Source: Prochilodus magdalenae (taxonomy: Eukaryota; Chordata; Actinopteri; Characiformes; Prochilodontidae). Taken from it: a stretch of 64,000 nucleotides of DNA. Of this stretch, positions 37,223 through 49,016 are shown piece after piece. Below the pieces are notes generated by a model that was given only the letters and a program-made list of their open reading frames with translations, made no database searches and was not told the origin of the DNA. The stretch lies in NCBI GenBank assembly GCA_024036415.1, contig JAMWET010007210.1, forward strand, positions 47,501 through 111,500, given 5' to 3'. The translations under genes and the position numbers were made by a program. How positions within the stretch are numbered: the stretch's first letter is position 1; each line of letters begins with the position of its first letter.

Positions 37223-38515
37223 CATGTGACAGTGGCTGGGGTGTATGCAGCCCCCACCTGTGCATGGCAGTGGTCCCCCTCATTTCATGAGGCTGGAAAG
37301 TGGCCATAGCATAAAACTACAAGGTTTGCATTTGGCTGGTCATTGTGAACGGCTGGACGTATCATATGAACAAGACGAAGATTCTCTGGAATGGACATCA
37401 ACTTAGCCTATTGAGTCCATGTGTTGATCGAAAATTGAGAAGATGATTTGTTGCAAAACATTGCAAAACATTGAACGTACCGGACTTTCCCACTGGTCAG
37501 AAATTCACAAACTTACAAGGACCGTCTGGATGCACCATTTGCACACAGTCTTATGGAAAAGGTGAAATGTTATGTTTTATTCTGCACATTTTAATGCATT
37601 TATTTATTTAATTATTTGTTTGTTTGTCTGTTTGTTTGGTTGTTTGTTTGTTTTGCTAAATTTAACATAGTAGATTTTTTGTTTTTACCTCTTGTACAAG
37701 CCAAAATGTAAATCCGGTAATGCTAAACTCAGCAAATAAAACCAAATTCTGCTCAAATTCAGCCGGAAAATGTCATATATAAGTTTGTTCCATGCGGAGG
37801 ATGTATTCATTAAAGCATACAGTCTGACCGAGGGTCTCCAAACCGATTTAATCTTTTACATACAACTGTGATCTCCTTGAAAGCCTTGAGGCTAAAGCTT
37901 TAGCATTAGCTAGTCAGCCTAGCCTACATTAGCCTAGTTAGATATAACAGTGGTCCTCAGTTCTATAAGCCCTTTTGCTCAGTACCAGCTCCCTCCAGAT
38001 GGAGAGACAGCAAACACGTGTACCATCTTGGGATCCCTGAAGACCGGTTTGAGGACGAGGGCTGGTTTAAGAGCTGCTAGTGCCAACAACAACCATGCGA
38101 GTTTTATTTATGGCCATAACTCCTTTATCTGTACCATATAAAAATCATCACCAACGCAGGCCTATAAAAATCAGCAGTGTTCGCCCGTATAAATGCGTCT
38201 GACGAATACTCGTGTCAGAACTCTGCTAATATTTCAAACACATGATCAGATAAAATAAATACATTATGGGATGTTAAAGACAGTTCAGGAAAAAAGCTCA
38301 AGGCTGGGGTTAAGGCTGCGCTCATGGTAAACATATTGTGCGGACCACTTCAGGAGAGGAACAGAGATCTGGGGCATCATAAACCCTGCTGTCTCTGATC
38401 GGGGACAAAAAGAAGAATGCCACACTGATCCACTGCTGTGCTGTGTTTGTGAATCACAGTGGCTCTCAGTAATGGAATCCTATTCGCAGTGACTCAAATT
38501 CAGAGATCCCTTTGT

Positions 38516-38516
38516 T

Positions 38517-38551
<35 letters not shown>

Positions 38552-38552
38552 T
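38516..38552. repeat. (ATTT)n microsatellite
   Basis: Tetranucleotide run of about nine units in AT-rich intron sequence. Confidence 0.95.
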
Positions 38553-40398
38553 CTATGTTTTAGTGCTCATGCATTTCTAACTCACTTCTGCCCTCTGGTG
38601 TCTGTTGGTGGAATCTTAGTTTGACTCTAAATTGTCCACTGTTAGCATCTGAGAAAGGCTTCATGCTACTCAGAGTGACCGGAATGAAAGGATAGCTCGG
38701 ATCGTTAGTGCTTGAAATAAGAGGCTATTTCTGGAAGCTGTTATGCGGGGGGATTATGTGGTTCTGTGTAGGAATGCGGTGTGAAAAGAATCCGAGTAAC
38801 CCAGTTCCTATTGACAAGCATTTTCATCTGTCAGAACATCCTTATTTGATTATTCGATCCATTTGAAGCTCCTTGTAGGGCCTCGCTAAATTCTAAATGG
38901 GCATCACTAAACACAAACTGACTCTGACTATGTCCCACTATAGTCACAGGGCAATTCTGTATGTAGGCTAGACACCCACACACACACATGCACACTACAG
39001 TTCCCACTATGCCCCAGCATCTTTCAAGTCTTCTGGTTTTAATCTGCCCCTACGACTGACAAACAAGGTGAGTTGTCCCCAGTACCACCATCAGTCTAGA
39101 AAGACCCCAGGTGTTAGCAAAGCTCAGATTCAGAGTGACGTGTAAGATCCCAAAGAGCATTTCCTGAAGATGAACTGTTAAACCACAGATTGTGTTATCA
39201 CTGGAGACAGCATCAGCGCTACTAAAGCACCCAGCACCATTTTTAATTATTTATTTATTTTTATTTATTTAATTTTTTTAAAAAAATTTTTGTCAAAATA
39301 AGGCGGAGCCTGAAAACGGTTAACCCCCTTACTGCCCCGAGCGAAAGTGAAGATGTGTGTACTGCTAGTTAATCAGATTACATTTTAGAATGTGACTAGC
39401 ATTCCTACAAATGAATGTAACTGAAAGCTCCATAAACACACATATGAAAAGTATGAACCATTATACTAATCATGTGTGTTATATTAAACAACTAACAGCC
39501 TGAATTAACAGTCTAAGATATAAGTCTGATCAAACATGTCTCTCAACTACGGATCAGACCTATCTGAGAGCTGTGTGGGCGTGGCTAACGAACAGCTGTA
39601 CAGACAAACAGATGTACAGTCGGACGAATGAACAGAAGTGTGAGTGGATAAGGTAACACACAAACGAAGGAATAGACGAACAGACGATTAAGAAAAAAGA
39701 CGAACAATCAAACACGTGGATAAAGCAATGGACGAAAAGAATGTTGATGCCCCCTCTTGGGGCCCCTAGAAGAGGTGGGGGCCCAGAACATAAACTGTGC
39801 ATGATGTTATGCTGTCATATTATGAAGTTATGCTTCACTCACAATCAACGAGCTTCTGTCGTTTCATAGAGATGGCGTATTGAGCTGCTTCAGGGTGGCA
39901 CCGTAAGAAACTGGCTGCCCCAGCTGGTCCTTCATAGCATAGCAACTGTAACTATGCCTGAGATACCTCGGGAAACCTTTACAATACACTGCGACATCTT
40001 TCCAAAACTCTCCCGGGGAGTCTGGGGGACCGAGTGAACTGTGGAAATGTGGAAGAATGCAGGGAGCATTTCCTGAAGATGAACCAATCAGTTTGTTGCC
40101 ATTGATGACAGCATCAGCATCAGCACCAGAGGCTACGTTGCACTTAGCTTGCTAGTTATTGGTTATGCTAGGCTGGGTGGGGTAAAGAAGCCAACCTTGT
40201 GATTGGTTAGGAAATGCTTATGGAAGCATCACCCAGGATTAGAGCTGACAACTTGAACTTCAGGTAAAACTGCTCTGTTCTTGGTTTATGGTTTGATTTT
40301 GGTTCAAATCACAACCACAACTTTTACGTTTAGTGTGTTCAGTGTCTTCACTCCTGCTTCAGAGTTTGTTGACCTCTCTTCTCCTCTGCTGCTTCTAG

Positions 40399-40602
40399 AG
40401 TCGACGGTCCTCAGCTATGACGGCAGCATGTTTCTGAAGGTGCTGATGCCTCGCGCCTTGCACACGGAAGCGGAGGACGTCTCGTTGCGCTTCATGTCCC
40501 AGAGGGCCTATGGCCTGCTCATGGCCACCACCTCCTCAGAGTCCGCAGACACCCTGCGCTTGGAGCTTGACGGGGGAAGAGTTAAACTCACCGTCAACCT
40601 AG
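40399..40602 (+). CDS. nrxn2: nrxn2 exon, LNS4 start
   Basis: A 204-bp exon (phase 1 in and out). With the split glutamate from the EGF2 exon it reads [18 protein letters not shown], then [40 protein letters not shown] and GRVKLTVNL. This is the well-conserved start of LNS4; [17 protein letters not shown] matches neurexin-2 style. Acceptor GCTTCTAG; donor CCTAGGTAACC. The last base supplies the first base of either the SS3 aspartate or, if SS3 is skipped, a glycine. Confidence 0.97.
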
Positions 40603-40750
40603 GTAACCTCTGACCTCTGATCGCTGACACCATCTCAGGGCATTGACAGTGCTGAGAACCGAGTCAGCAGGGGCCACTGTTTCCTGACGTGACCTCTGTG
40701 GTCATCATGTGGGGTCTAGTCATTTCCTGAATTCATTTCATCCTCTGGTT

Positions 40751-41205
40751 CTCTTCTCTTCTCTTCTCTTCTCTTCTCTTCTCTTCTCTTCTCTTCTCTT
40801 CTCCTATCCTCTCCTCTCCTCTCCTCTCCTCTCCTCTCCTCTCTTATCTTATCTTATCTTATCTTATCTTATCTTATCTTATCTTATCTTATCTTATCTT
40901 ATCTTTGCTTCTCTTCTCTTCTCGTTTTTCTTTTCTTTTCTTTTATTCTTATCTCTTGTTTTTGCTTTCTGTTCTATTCTATTGTTCTATTACGTTCTCG
41001 CTTCTCTCCTCTGGTTCTCTTCTCTTCTCTTCTCTTCTCTTCTCCTCTCTTCTCTTCTCTTCTCTTCTCTTCTCTTCTCTTCTCTTCTCTTCTCTTCTCT
41101 TCTCTCTTCTCCTCTCTTTACTCCTCTTCTCTTCTCTTCTCTTCTCCTATCCTCTCCTCTCCTCTCCTCTCCTCTCTTCTCTTCTCTTCTCTTCTCTTCT
41201 CTTCT

Positions 41206-41237
<32 letters not shown>

Positions 41238-41683
41238 TATCTTATCTTCTCTTCTCTTCTCTTCTCTTCTCTTCTCTTCTCTTCTCTTCTCTTCTCTTCT
41301 CCTCTCCTCTCCTCTCCTCTCCTCTCCTCTCTTCTCTTCTCTTCTCTTCTCTTCTCTTCTCTTCTCTTCTCTTCTCTTCTCTTCTCCTCTCCTCTCCTCT
41401 CCTATCCTCTCTTCTCTTCTCTTATCTTATCTTATCTTATCTTATCTTATCTTATCTTATCTTATCTTATCTTTGCTTCTCTTCTCTTCTCGTTTTTCTT
41501 TTCTTTTCTTCTATTCTTATCTCTTGTTTTTGCTTTCTGTTCTATTCTATTGTTCTATTATGTTCTCGCTTCTCTCCTTTTCTCTTCTCTTCTCTTCTCT
41601 TCTCTTCTCTTCTCTTCTCTTCTCTTCTCTTCTCTTCTCTTCTCTTCTCTTCTCTTCTCTTCTCTTCTCCTCTCTCTGTGCAG
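40751..41683 (+). repeat. Long pyrimidine array (CTTCT/CTCCT/ATCTT)
   Basis: About 930 nt built from TCTTC, TCCTC and TATCT pentamers. Long parts are pure C+T on the sense strand. A non-repetitive spacer of about 105 nt (starting TTTGCTTCTC at 40904) recurs at 41472, each time after an (ATCTT)n run, so the array grew by duplication of a block of about 568 bp. It starts 149 nt after the preceding exon. Confidence 0.96.
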
Positions 41684-43404
41684 CCTTCAATGGCTATCAT
41701 GTCTGCAGCTCTGGAGCAGACAGCCTGAGAGACCAGCTCACTTTTGGATTTAGAGTACTGGATAATAAGACTTTGAACTGTAAAATCCGTTGGTGTTATT
41801 ATAAGCTCCCCATTGTCCCCAGAGCTGCGGCTGATGCTCTGCCTGCTGTCTGCAGCTGCATACGCGCTGGAGTGTGTGGATCTGTAGTCCAGCAGTGCTG
41901 AGCAGAGCCTTCATATCCACTCTGCTATGAGAGCAGGAAGAATGACCACACTTCCATGCACATTCCAGTGTTATGAAAACCGCACCTGCAGAAACGTCTT
42001 ATGCCCTTAGTAGCACATCCTGGTTACGCTCTGATTCCAACTGCCCAAAACCGGAATGAAATAGACTGCATATGCCTCTAATATCCTAAAAATGGAAAAA
42101 AACGTGAAACCTTTGACGCGGTTGGAGCGTGCATGTATTCCCAAAGTGCGGCAGGGACCGAAGTAGAAGCAGCTACAGTCTCGAGCCTACGGCTACTAAT
42201 TGAGATGCCCCAATCAGTGCCTTTATGATCCGTTTTGTATAGCCCTGCCACTCCTGCTCATGTGCCAGCACGGTGATGAGAAAGATTGTTTGGAGAAAGA
42301 AGAAATGCGTTTGTGCTCTCCTTCAGTTTCCCTCCTCTCCACATTTCCAGCTGAAGTAAGCAGCCCTGTCCGCTCTATTTATGGGTCTTAAACAGTCTCC
42401 AGTTAACCGTGCCGCACAGAATAATAGGGGCTTACATGTTACACGGAGCATATAAATGCCATGCTCCTAAAAGGATCTTGCCCAGAAAGAGATTAGCAGC
42501 GCTGGTGTGTGTATGCGAATGTGGTCCCTGCTGCTGGTCAGTGATGCTGGTCCCTGGCTGTCTGTGCTCACTCTTCTGTAGCGGTTGACAACTGGAGAGC
42601 TCACCACAGCCAAAAGTGCTTTTGCTATTTATATGACTCTGACTCGTTAATACTTACTCACGAGAAGACCCTACCAAGCCTGTCAGTTCAGATGTTTTCC
42701 TATCTGTTTCGATGGGCTGTGTGACTTCAGTCTGGAGCTTTGTCTAAAGATGAAGTCTAGGAATTAGAAAATAAAACAGCCTTATTAATTATTAGTTATT
42801 TTAATTCATTTTTCTACCTACTGGCATTAACTAACATCCTGCCCGCCAGTGATTTCAACAGCCAGTCCAACAGAATAAGGCTTTTTGTATGAATAGAATT
42901 ATCTCTGTCCTTTTTTCCAGGCTGCTAAGCAGAATGGGTCATTATACTGAGTAAATGGTTCCCCCAGAATTCCCTCCAGTGAGAAAGACTCGGGATGTAG
43001 GTCTGGAGCTGAAAACGAGAATATTGGTTTGGTATTTTGGTGTTGTGGCACTTGGCTGTTGGTGCAGACTGCCCTTTCCTTCCCCTTTATTGGCTCCATC
43101 CACTTCATGAGACTCAGTAAGGACCCAACAGGCTCCTCCCCGGGGGTTCCTCCTGCAGGTCATTTAGGTCTGTATGTATCAAGCTTTTTTAGGAAAAGTG
43201 CTGATGCACTCACATCATATTCATTATTCATAAATAGATCAGAGATGAGTGCTAAACCTAGATGGAGAACAAAGTATGCAAACCGGATTCTTTATGGACA
43301 TGGCTACGTGGCTCATGCATCTCACGAGTTGATTTAATTGGGCTGGATTGGATAGTTTTTTATTTTTATTTTTTTTAGTATTTATTTGCAATGCAGTGGA
43401 GTTA

Positions 43405-43937
43405 CAGGGGTTGGACAATGAAACCGAAACACCTGTCATTTTAGTGTGGGAGGTCTCATGGCTAAATTGGACCAGCCTGGTGGCCAATCTTCATTAACTG
43501 CACATTGCACCAGTAAGAGCAGAGTGTGAAGGTTCAGTTAGCAGGTAAGAGCACAGTTCTGCTCAAAGTACTGCAATGCACACAGCATTATGGGTGACAT
43601 ACCAGAGTTCAAAAGAGGACAGATTGTTGGTGCACGTCTTGCTGGCGCATCTGTGACCAAGACAGCAAGTCTTTGTGATGTATCAGGAGACACGGTATCC
43701 AGGGTAATGTCAGCATACCACCAAGAAGGACGAACCTCCACCAGCATCACGTAGTGACCTGGCCACTATCCTGCAAGGAGAATGGCTTACAATCCCTCTG
43801 ACCACTGTGCAGGACGCAGTATATGTCATTCCCAAGACCAACTGACGCTGTATTGGCCGCAAAAGGAGGCCCTACACCATACTAATAAATGACTGTGGTC
43901 TAAAACCAGGTGTTTCAGTTTCATTGTCCATCCCCTG
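43405..43937 (+). mobile_element. Internally deleted Tc1-like element
   Basis: Ends CAGGGGTTGGACAATGAAAC and its inverted partner at 43915-43937 are flanked by TA on both sides, the Tc1/mariner target duplication. From ATG 43590 a 54-codon frame reads MGDIPEFKRGQIVGARLAG, then SVTKTASLCDVSGDTVSRVM, the N-terminal helix-turn-helix of a Tc1-type transposase. It ends at TAG 43752. The DDE catalytic domain is missing, so the copy is non-autonomous. Confidence 0.85.
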
Positions 43938-44890
43938 TATATAGACTATACACACTTAAAAATTTTTCTACATTCAGATTTTGGCACAAACCATAACTTT
44001 TAAGCCAAACGTTTGTATATGAACATGTTGTATACTTAATCTCTGCCTTATTAGAACGCATTGCAAAGTACTGTTCAATAATTAGAGACCATAATTTAAA
44101 TTTTCCCTCTACACATTATCTCTCAGCATTAGGAAGAACAAAGATCATATAATAAACTACGTTTTCTTCCTCTCACGATCCAAATCACCCGAGACAGATT
44201 CATCGATGCTGAGGTCCAGGCTCCGAGGTGGACGCTCCGTAGCGCTGCTTGATTTGTATTTTCTCATCGGTTTGTGTTTATTTGTTTTTCTCAGTAGCGG
44301 CTTCTTGACAGCTACACGTTCTTTCAGAAACACAGCCCAGGGTTGGTCCTCAGAGTGGAGGCATGGACAAACTCCTGTGCTTGTTTTCTGATCTGAAGGA
44401 AAGCTGAAAGCCTCAGGTGCACTATGTATACGGTTATTCAGTCCCAGTTGGAGTATCCTCCTTATGTCTGGCTCCTGAAAATAAACTAGCTGCAAAATGT
44501 GAGTGCATGACGTATCAATAGTTTAATATCTGATTAGAATTAACATTCCCACACTGATGCTTGTGAATCACAGTCCTCAGATTTGTGCACCGTGATGCAT
44601 CAGTGCATTTTACAGTCCTGATAAAAATGCACGCTGTGAGTAGTTTGATTCATGGGACCCCTAAGTTTCCTGAGCAGAGCTTCTCTCGGAGAGGACGAGT
44701 TGGCCCTTCTGTGCTCTTGTGTTGGTGGATGGGGAAGCGTGTGAAAGGGGCAGGTTTGACTCTCAGCTTGTCCCCGGATGGTGTGCCTCATGCATTGCTG
44801 TTTGACTGTCTGCAGATTATACCTTGAAGGATGTTCTTTTAATTTCTTTCCTTTTTTTAATCTCACCATATCACTCTCTTTCTCCACCAG

Positions 44891-44917
44891 ATTGTATCGG
44901 GATAGACTGTAACCTTA
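44891..44917 (+). CDS. nrxn2: nrxn2 SS3 cassette microexon (27 nt)
   Basis: A 27-nt exon too short to be found by length alone, recognised from phase and sequence. The previous exon's last base plus AT gives Asp; the exon then encodes CIGIDCNL and its last A joins GT of the next exon to give Ser, so the product reads NL-DCIGIDCNLS-KGPETL. Mammalian neurexins have DCIRINCNSSKGPETL here. Skipping joins G to GT as glycine (NLGKGPETL), keeping the frame. This is the classical alternative splice site 3 in LNS4. Acceptor CTTTCTCCACCAG lies behind a long pyrimidine tract (about 44833-44888), and the donor is a strong GTAAGTGC. Inclusion is therefore probably regulated, as in other vertebrates. Confidence 0.96.
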
Positions 44918-45436
44918 GTAAGTGCTTCCTTTATTCATACACCAATGTTTCTCCTGAAAGACTGTGTCTGTGCCATCCAATTCAAAGCCATTCTGTCTCT
45001 GCCTGTCACTCACTCCTTTTCTTTTTAATCCTATCTCTCGCTTTCTTCGCTATTAACCTCAATTCTCGTCTGACTGTGTTCCCTCTCCGCGTCTCTCTCC
45101 TTCCCTCGCTCTCTCTCTCTCTCTCTCTCCCTCTCTGACTCTCAGACTCAATCTCTTTTGTTCCGCAAAACACACCAAATTACTGCGCTGTTTCAAATTA
45201 AGCATAACCGTCCATTTAACGCTTCTTTTTATAGCAGGCCGAGTTCCTCGGTTTTTGGAACACTAAGTTGGTTTATGATTCCCTGAGCCTCGGCTCAGTA
45301 AGAAACTCCCATCAGAGAATCAGTATAGACGCATGTGTCAGAACGCAGCTGGAGTTTAAGGGCTGTTAGAAGCTGTGTTAGTAAAAGTTGCAAGATGAAG
45401 TCATGATTTGCATGTGTTGCCATTAAAAGGTAAGTA

Positions 45437-45438
<2 letters not shown>

Positions 45439-45526
<88 letters not shown>
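45439..45526 (+). repeat. (GT)44 microsatellite
   Basis: Uninterrupted GT dinucleotide run of 88 nt on the sense strand, about 520 nt downstream of the SS3 cassette donor. Confidence 0.98.
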
Positions 45527-45527
<1 letters not shown>

Positions 45528-46082
45528 GAGTGTGTAAACTGACAACCCTGTTCTTAAGACATGCAAGCCAAAAATTAATCAAAATTGCAAAAAGAAAGAC
45601 TCTATACTTTACATGAGTTCATAAAAGCTAACGATGGAGTGGCTGCCAGTCCAGGAAGTTTCCTACCTTCTGCCCAATGACTGCTGGAATGCGCCCCTTA
45701 CCCCCAAACCCCTCCCCCCTGTGACTGGGAAGGATTGAATGAATGAATTCATAACACACTCCCTACAATTTTATCCTTCATGTCCTCATGTCTTATCCAT
45801 GTTGGATTTGAACACATTGGGTTCGACACTGTAACCATGTAAAATTACTTCTTCTGTTAACTGAGGAATTAACCCGTAAGAGCCCACAGTGGCGTACCTG
45901 TCACAAGCCTTTTAAAGTCTGTAGCATTGTATATACAGCTTTACCCTTCACCTGAACACACGGAGTCCCTGAGTGACCTATACCCAACATCCTGGATGCA
46001 GTCACATGACAGTTAGTGAACATATGACCTTGTTTAGAAAATGGCGTGTGATTGGTTAGTGCAGTCAGAGACAAAACCGGCT

Positions 46083-47165
46083 ACCCATATTCTATATTAC
46101 ATATACCCATATCTATATTACATATACCTATATTCTATATCACATATACCCATATTCTATATTACACATACCCATATTCTATATTACATATACCCATATT
46201 CTATATTACATACACCCATATCCTATATCACATATACCCATATCCTATATCACATATACCCATATTCTATATCACATATACCCATATTCTATATCACATA
46301 TACCCATATTCTATATCACATATACCCATATTCTATATTACACATACCCATATTCTATATTACACATACCCATATTCTATATTACATATACCCATATTCT
46401 ATATTACATATACCCATATTCTATATCACATATACCCATATTCTATATCACATATACCCATATTCTATATTACACATACCCATATTCTATATTACACATA
46501 CCCATATTCTATATTGCATATACCCATATTCTATATTACATATACCCATATTCTGTATTACATATACCCATATTACACCATATAATCTATACACATACCC
46601 ATATTCTATATCACAGTATACCCATACCCATATATCACATAGACCCATATTCTATATATTACATATACCCATATTCTATATCACATATACCCATATTCTA
46701 CATTACATATCCCAACCCATTCATATACATATACCCATATTCTATATTACATATACCCATATTCTATATTACACATACCCTATATTCTATACCCATACAT
46801 ATACCCATATTCTATATTACATATACCCATATTCTGTATTACATATACCCATATTCTATATTACACATACCCATATTCTATATTACATATACCCATATTC
46901 TATATTACATATACCCATATTCTATATTACACATACCCATATTCTATATTACATATACCCATATTCTATATTACATATACCCATATTCTGATATACCATT
47001 TCTAGAACACCCATGATGGAATATATTCTATATCACAAATCGTTCTATATCACATATATGCGATATTCTGTGCTACCAGTATTTATATTCTATATTACAT
47101 ATAATATTCTACATTACATATACCCATATTCATATTACATATACCCTCTATATTACATATACCCA
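46083..47165 (+). repeat. 22-bp AT-rich minisatellite
   Basis: The unit is CCCATATTCTATATTACATA plus TA, 22 bp, with frequent ATATCACATA and ATTACACATA variants. It is regular from 46083 to about 46560 and again 46730-46990. The segment around 46560-46730 and the 3' end to 47165 are irregular with shortened or shifted units. Long open frames through it are repeat artefacts. Confidence 0.95.
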
Positions 47166-47864
47166 CAATCTAGAACTGATGACTTTTAGTTATGAAATTG
47201 TTTGTTGTGACATAATGCTACCCTTCATATGACTCTATAATACGTACTTAAAGACGCCATGGAAGCAGGGTCTGGGTCTCAATTACTGATCTTTTAAGAT
47301 CTTAGGGACTGCTTCTGTATTACTTAAGGGGAAGCAGGTCTGGGCTCTTATGGGTTAAGATAGGACGCTTCTGTAGTACGACCTCAAGTCTCCTTCGGCG
47401 GTGTGGACCACTGGGTGTCCCTCTAGGAGAACTTGTGCGTGAATAGAGATGCGTAGGGTTACGCGGAGGGTTTACACCTAACACCCCTGCTGGTTCTAAA
47501 GTCTAGCTGTGGTAGTCCAACTAAGCCTAACCCTAATACTCTAGACCATCAACCCATATGTAAAATAGAAATAATTAATAAGCAGGACGTCTATAAGCTA
47601 TCTATCGGGGGATATCCAAATAAAGTAAGAGCTTCTTACACCTGTAAACTTCTTACTTCTTACCTGTAAACAAAGGCTGAACTAAAATCCAGGCTACAGT
47701 GTGTTTAAATGTACCAAAGGAAGGCTGAAGACTTGGGGGACAAGGTCATATATATAACTGTGCTGTAACTGCTGCACCATGCGTGGTGAGGAGTGGGCGG
47801 TCTAAGTGCTGTGGTGTGTATCATTAAGGCCATTTTATAGTCCAGGTGACAGGAGTCATCCGGT

Positions 47865-47894
47865 AATAAATAAATAAATAAATAAATAAATAAA
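47865..47894. repeat. (AAAT)n microsatellite
   Basis: Seven to eight AAAT units. Confidence 0.95.
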
Positions 47895-48952
47895 ATCTGG
47901 TTGGCAGATGTCGCAGCACTGTGGGCAGAGCGTTGACACCACTCACACCGATTTCAGAAACCCTTCACCATTCATCAAAGTGTGTGTTGTGTCTTTCCAG
48001 TCCGCGATGCCTCTGTTAACGTATGTTAACCAGTCATAGCCTCTCCGTGAGCAGCATCTGTCAACTGGGTGCTAGCTCAGCGTTTTTCACTCGCATATCT
48101 GATGCAGTGCTCTCTGCAGTTTAGGGTAGCTACACCCCTTAAGACACTCCTGAACTTAGAACTTCGTGTTTCCATCCAGTCAGAGTTCGAGACACTTTTC
48201 TCTTGAACATCATTTTTTGTGGAGCCTGGTCTGTAAATTAGGCCTTTACTGCCCAAAATTAAAATCAAGGCTGCCAGCAGTGAACTGTCTAAGACTGCAT
48301 CTCTGTAATGTGTCAGCATGGGAATATTTTATTGCCAGTCTTTATTGGCATCTTGATTGATGATGTGGCTGGTGGTGGTGTAACAGCAGCAGGCACTCTG
48401 AAGTGAACAGAAGCATCTCGATCTCTCAGTTCTGACCAAAAGCCTCAGAATGGTGCCTCACCTAGCAGCAAAAAACAGTGATCCATTTACACACAGTTTG
48501 GATGGTGGAAGGAATCGCATGGCATTCCCCTTACTGAAGATACGGCTAAAAGCAAAAAGCACCAGGAACTAGCAGCCATGGCGGAACATTACCAGGAAAG
48601 CTGCCCAGTGCCTGGAGAGGGAAGTCCTGTGTAGTTCAGTCAGTGTTCTCTAAATCTGGACCCAGACCAACATAGATTGCAGAACTGCACAAAACTGATA
48701 TTGAAAGACTGAACAGTCTTAACAATTATTATGAGATATTAATTTATATATACACACTGTTATATATAAAAATAAACTTTTTTATAATAATGTTATTTAT
48801 TATGTCCGAGTGTGCCTTAATAATAAGTGTGAAATAATACATTTCTGGGAATAAATCCATATTTTTGTTTTGATAACTTAAAATTCAGTGAATTTAACAT
48901 TTTAAGTTAAAACTACTTTTTTAACACCGCATACACATTTACATTAATGGGA

Positions 48953-48954
48953 GA

Positions 48955-49009
<55 letters not shown>
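48953..49009. repeat. (AT)n microsatellite
   Basis: AT dinucleotide run with one AC interruption, followed by a T run. Confidence 0.95.

Positions 49010-49016
<7 letters not shown>

Larger units (their letters stand above)
36917..40398 (+). other. nrxn2: Intron between EGF2 and LNS4 (3.5 kb)
   Basis: Phase 1 intron. It holds a truncated Tc1-like left end at 37151, a (TTTG)n run near 37615-37655, an (ATTT)n run at 38516-38552 and a short sequence present twice (39154-39240 and 40062-40135). The remainder shows nothing recognised. Confidence 0.85.
40603..44890 (+). other. nrxn2: Intron before the SS3 cassette (4.3 kb)
   Basis: Phase 1 intron. Its first third is the pyrimidine array at 40751-41683, which ends in a splice-acceptor-like CTCTGTGCAG. 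Unremarkable unique sequence follows to 43404, then a deleted Tc1-like element (43405-43937). From there to the SS3 acceptor nothing is recognised except the pyrimidine tract just before the cassette. Confidence 0.85.

Noticed and set aside
40709..41753. Long Leu/Ser/Phe-rich frames in the pyrimidine array
   Set aside because: Artefact of C/T pentamers lacking stop codons; only the tail after 41684 is kept as a cryptic-exon question.
46041..46991. 316-codon frame of Ile/Tyr/Pro/His repeats
   Set aside because: Translation of the 22-bp minisatellite, not a protein gene.
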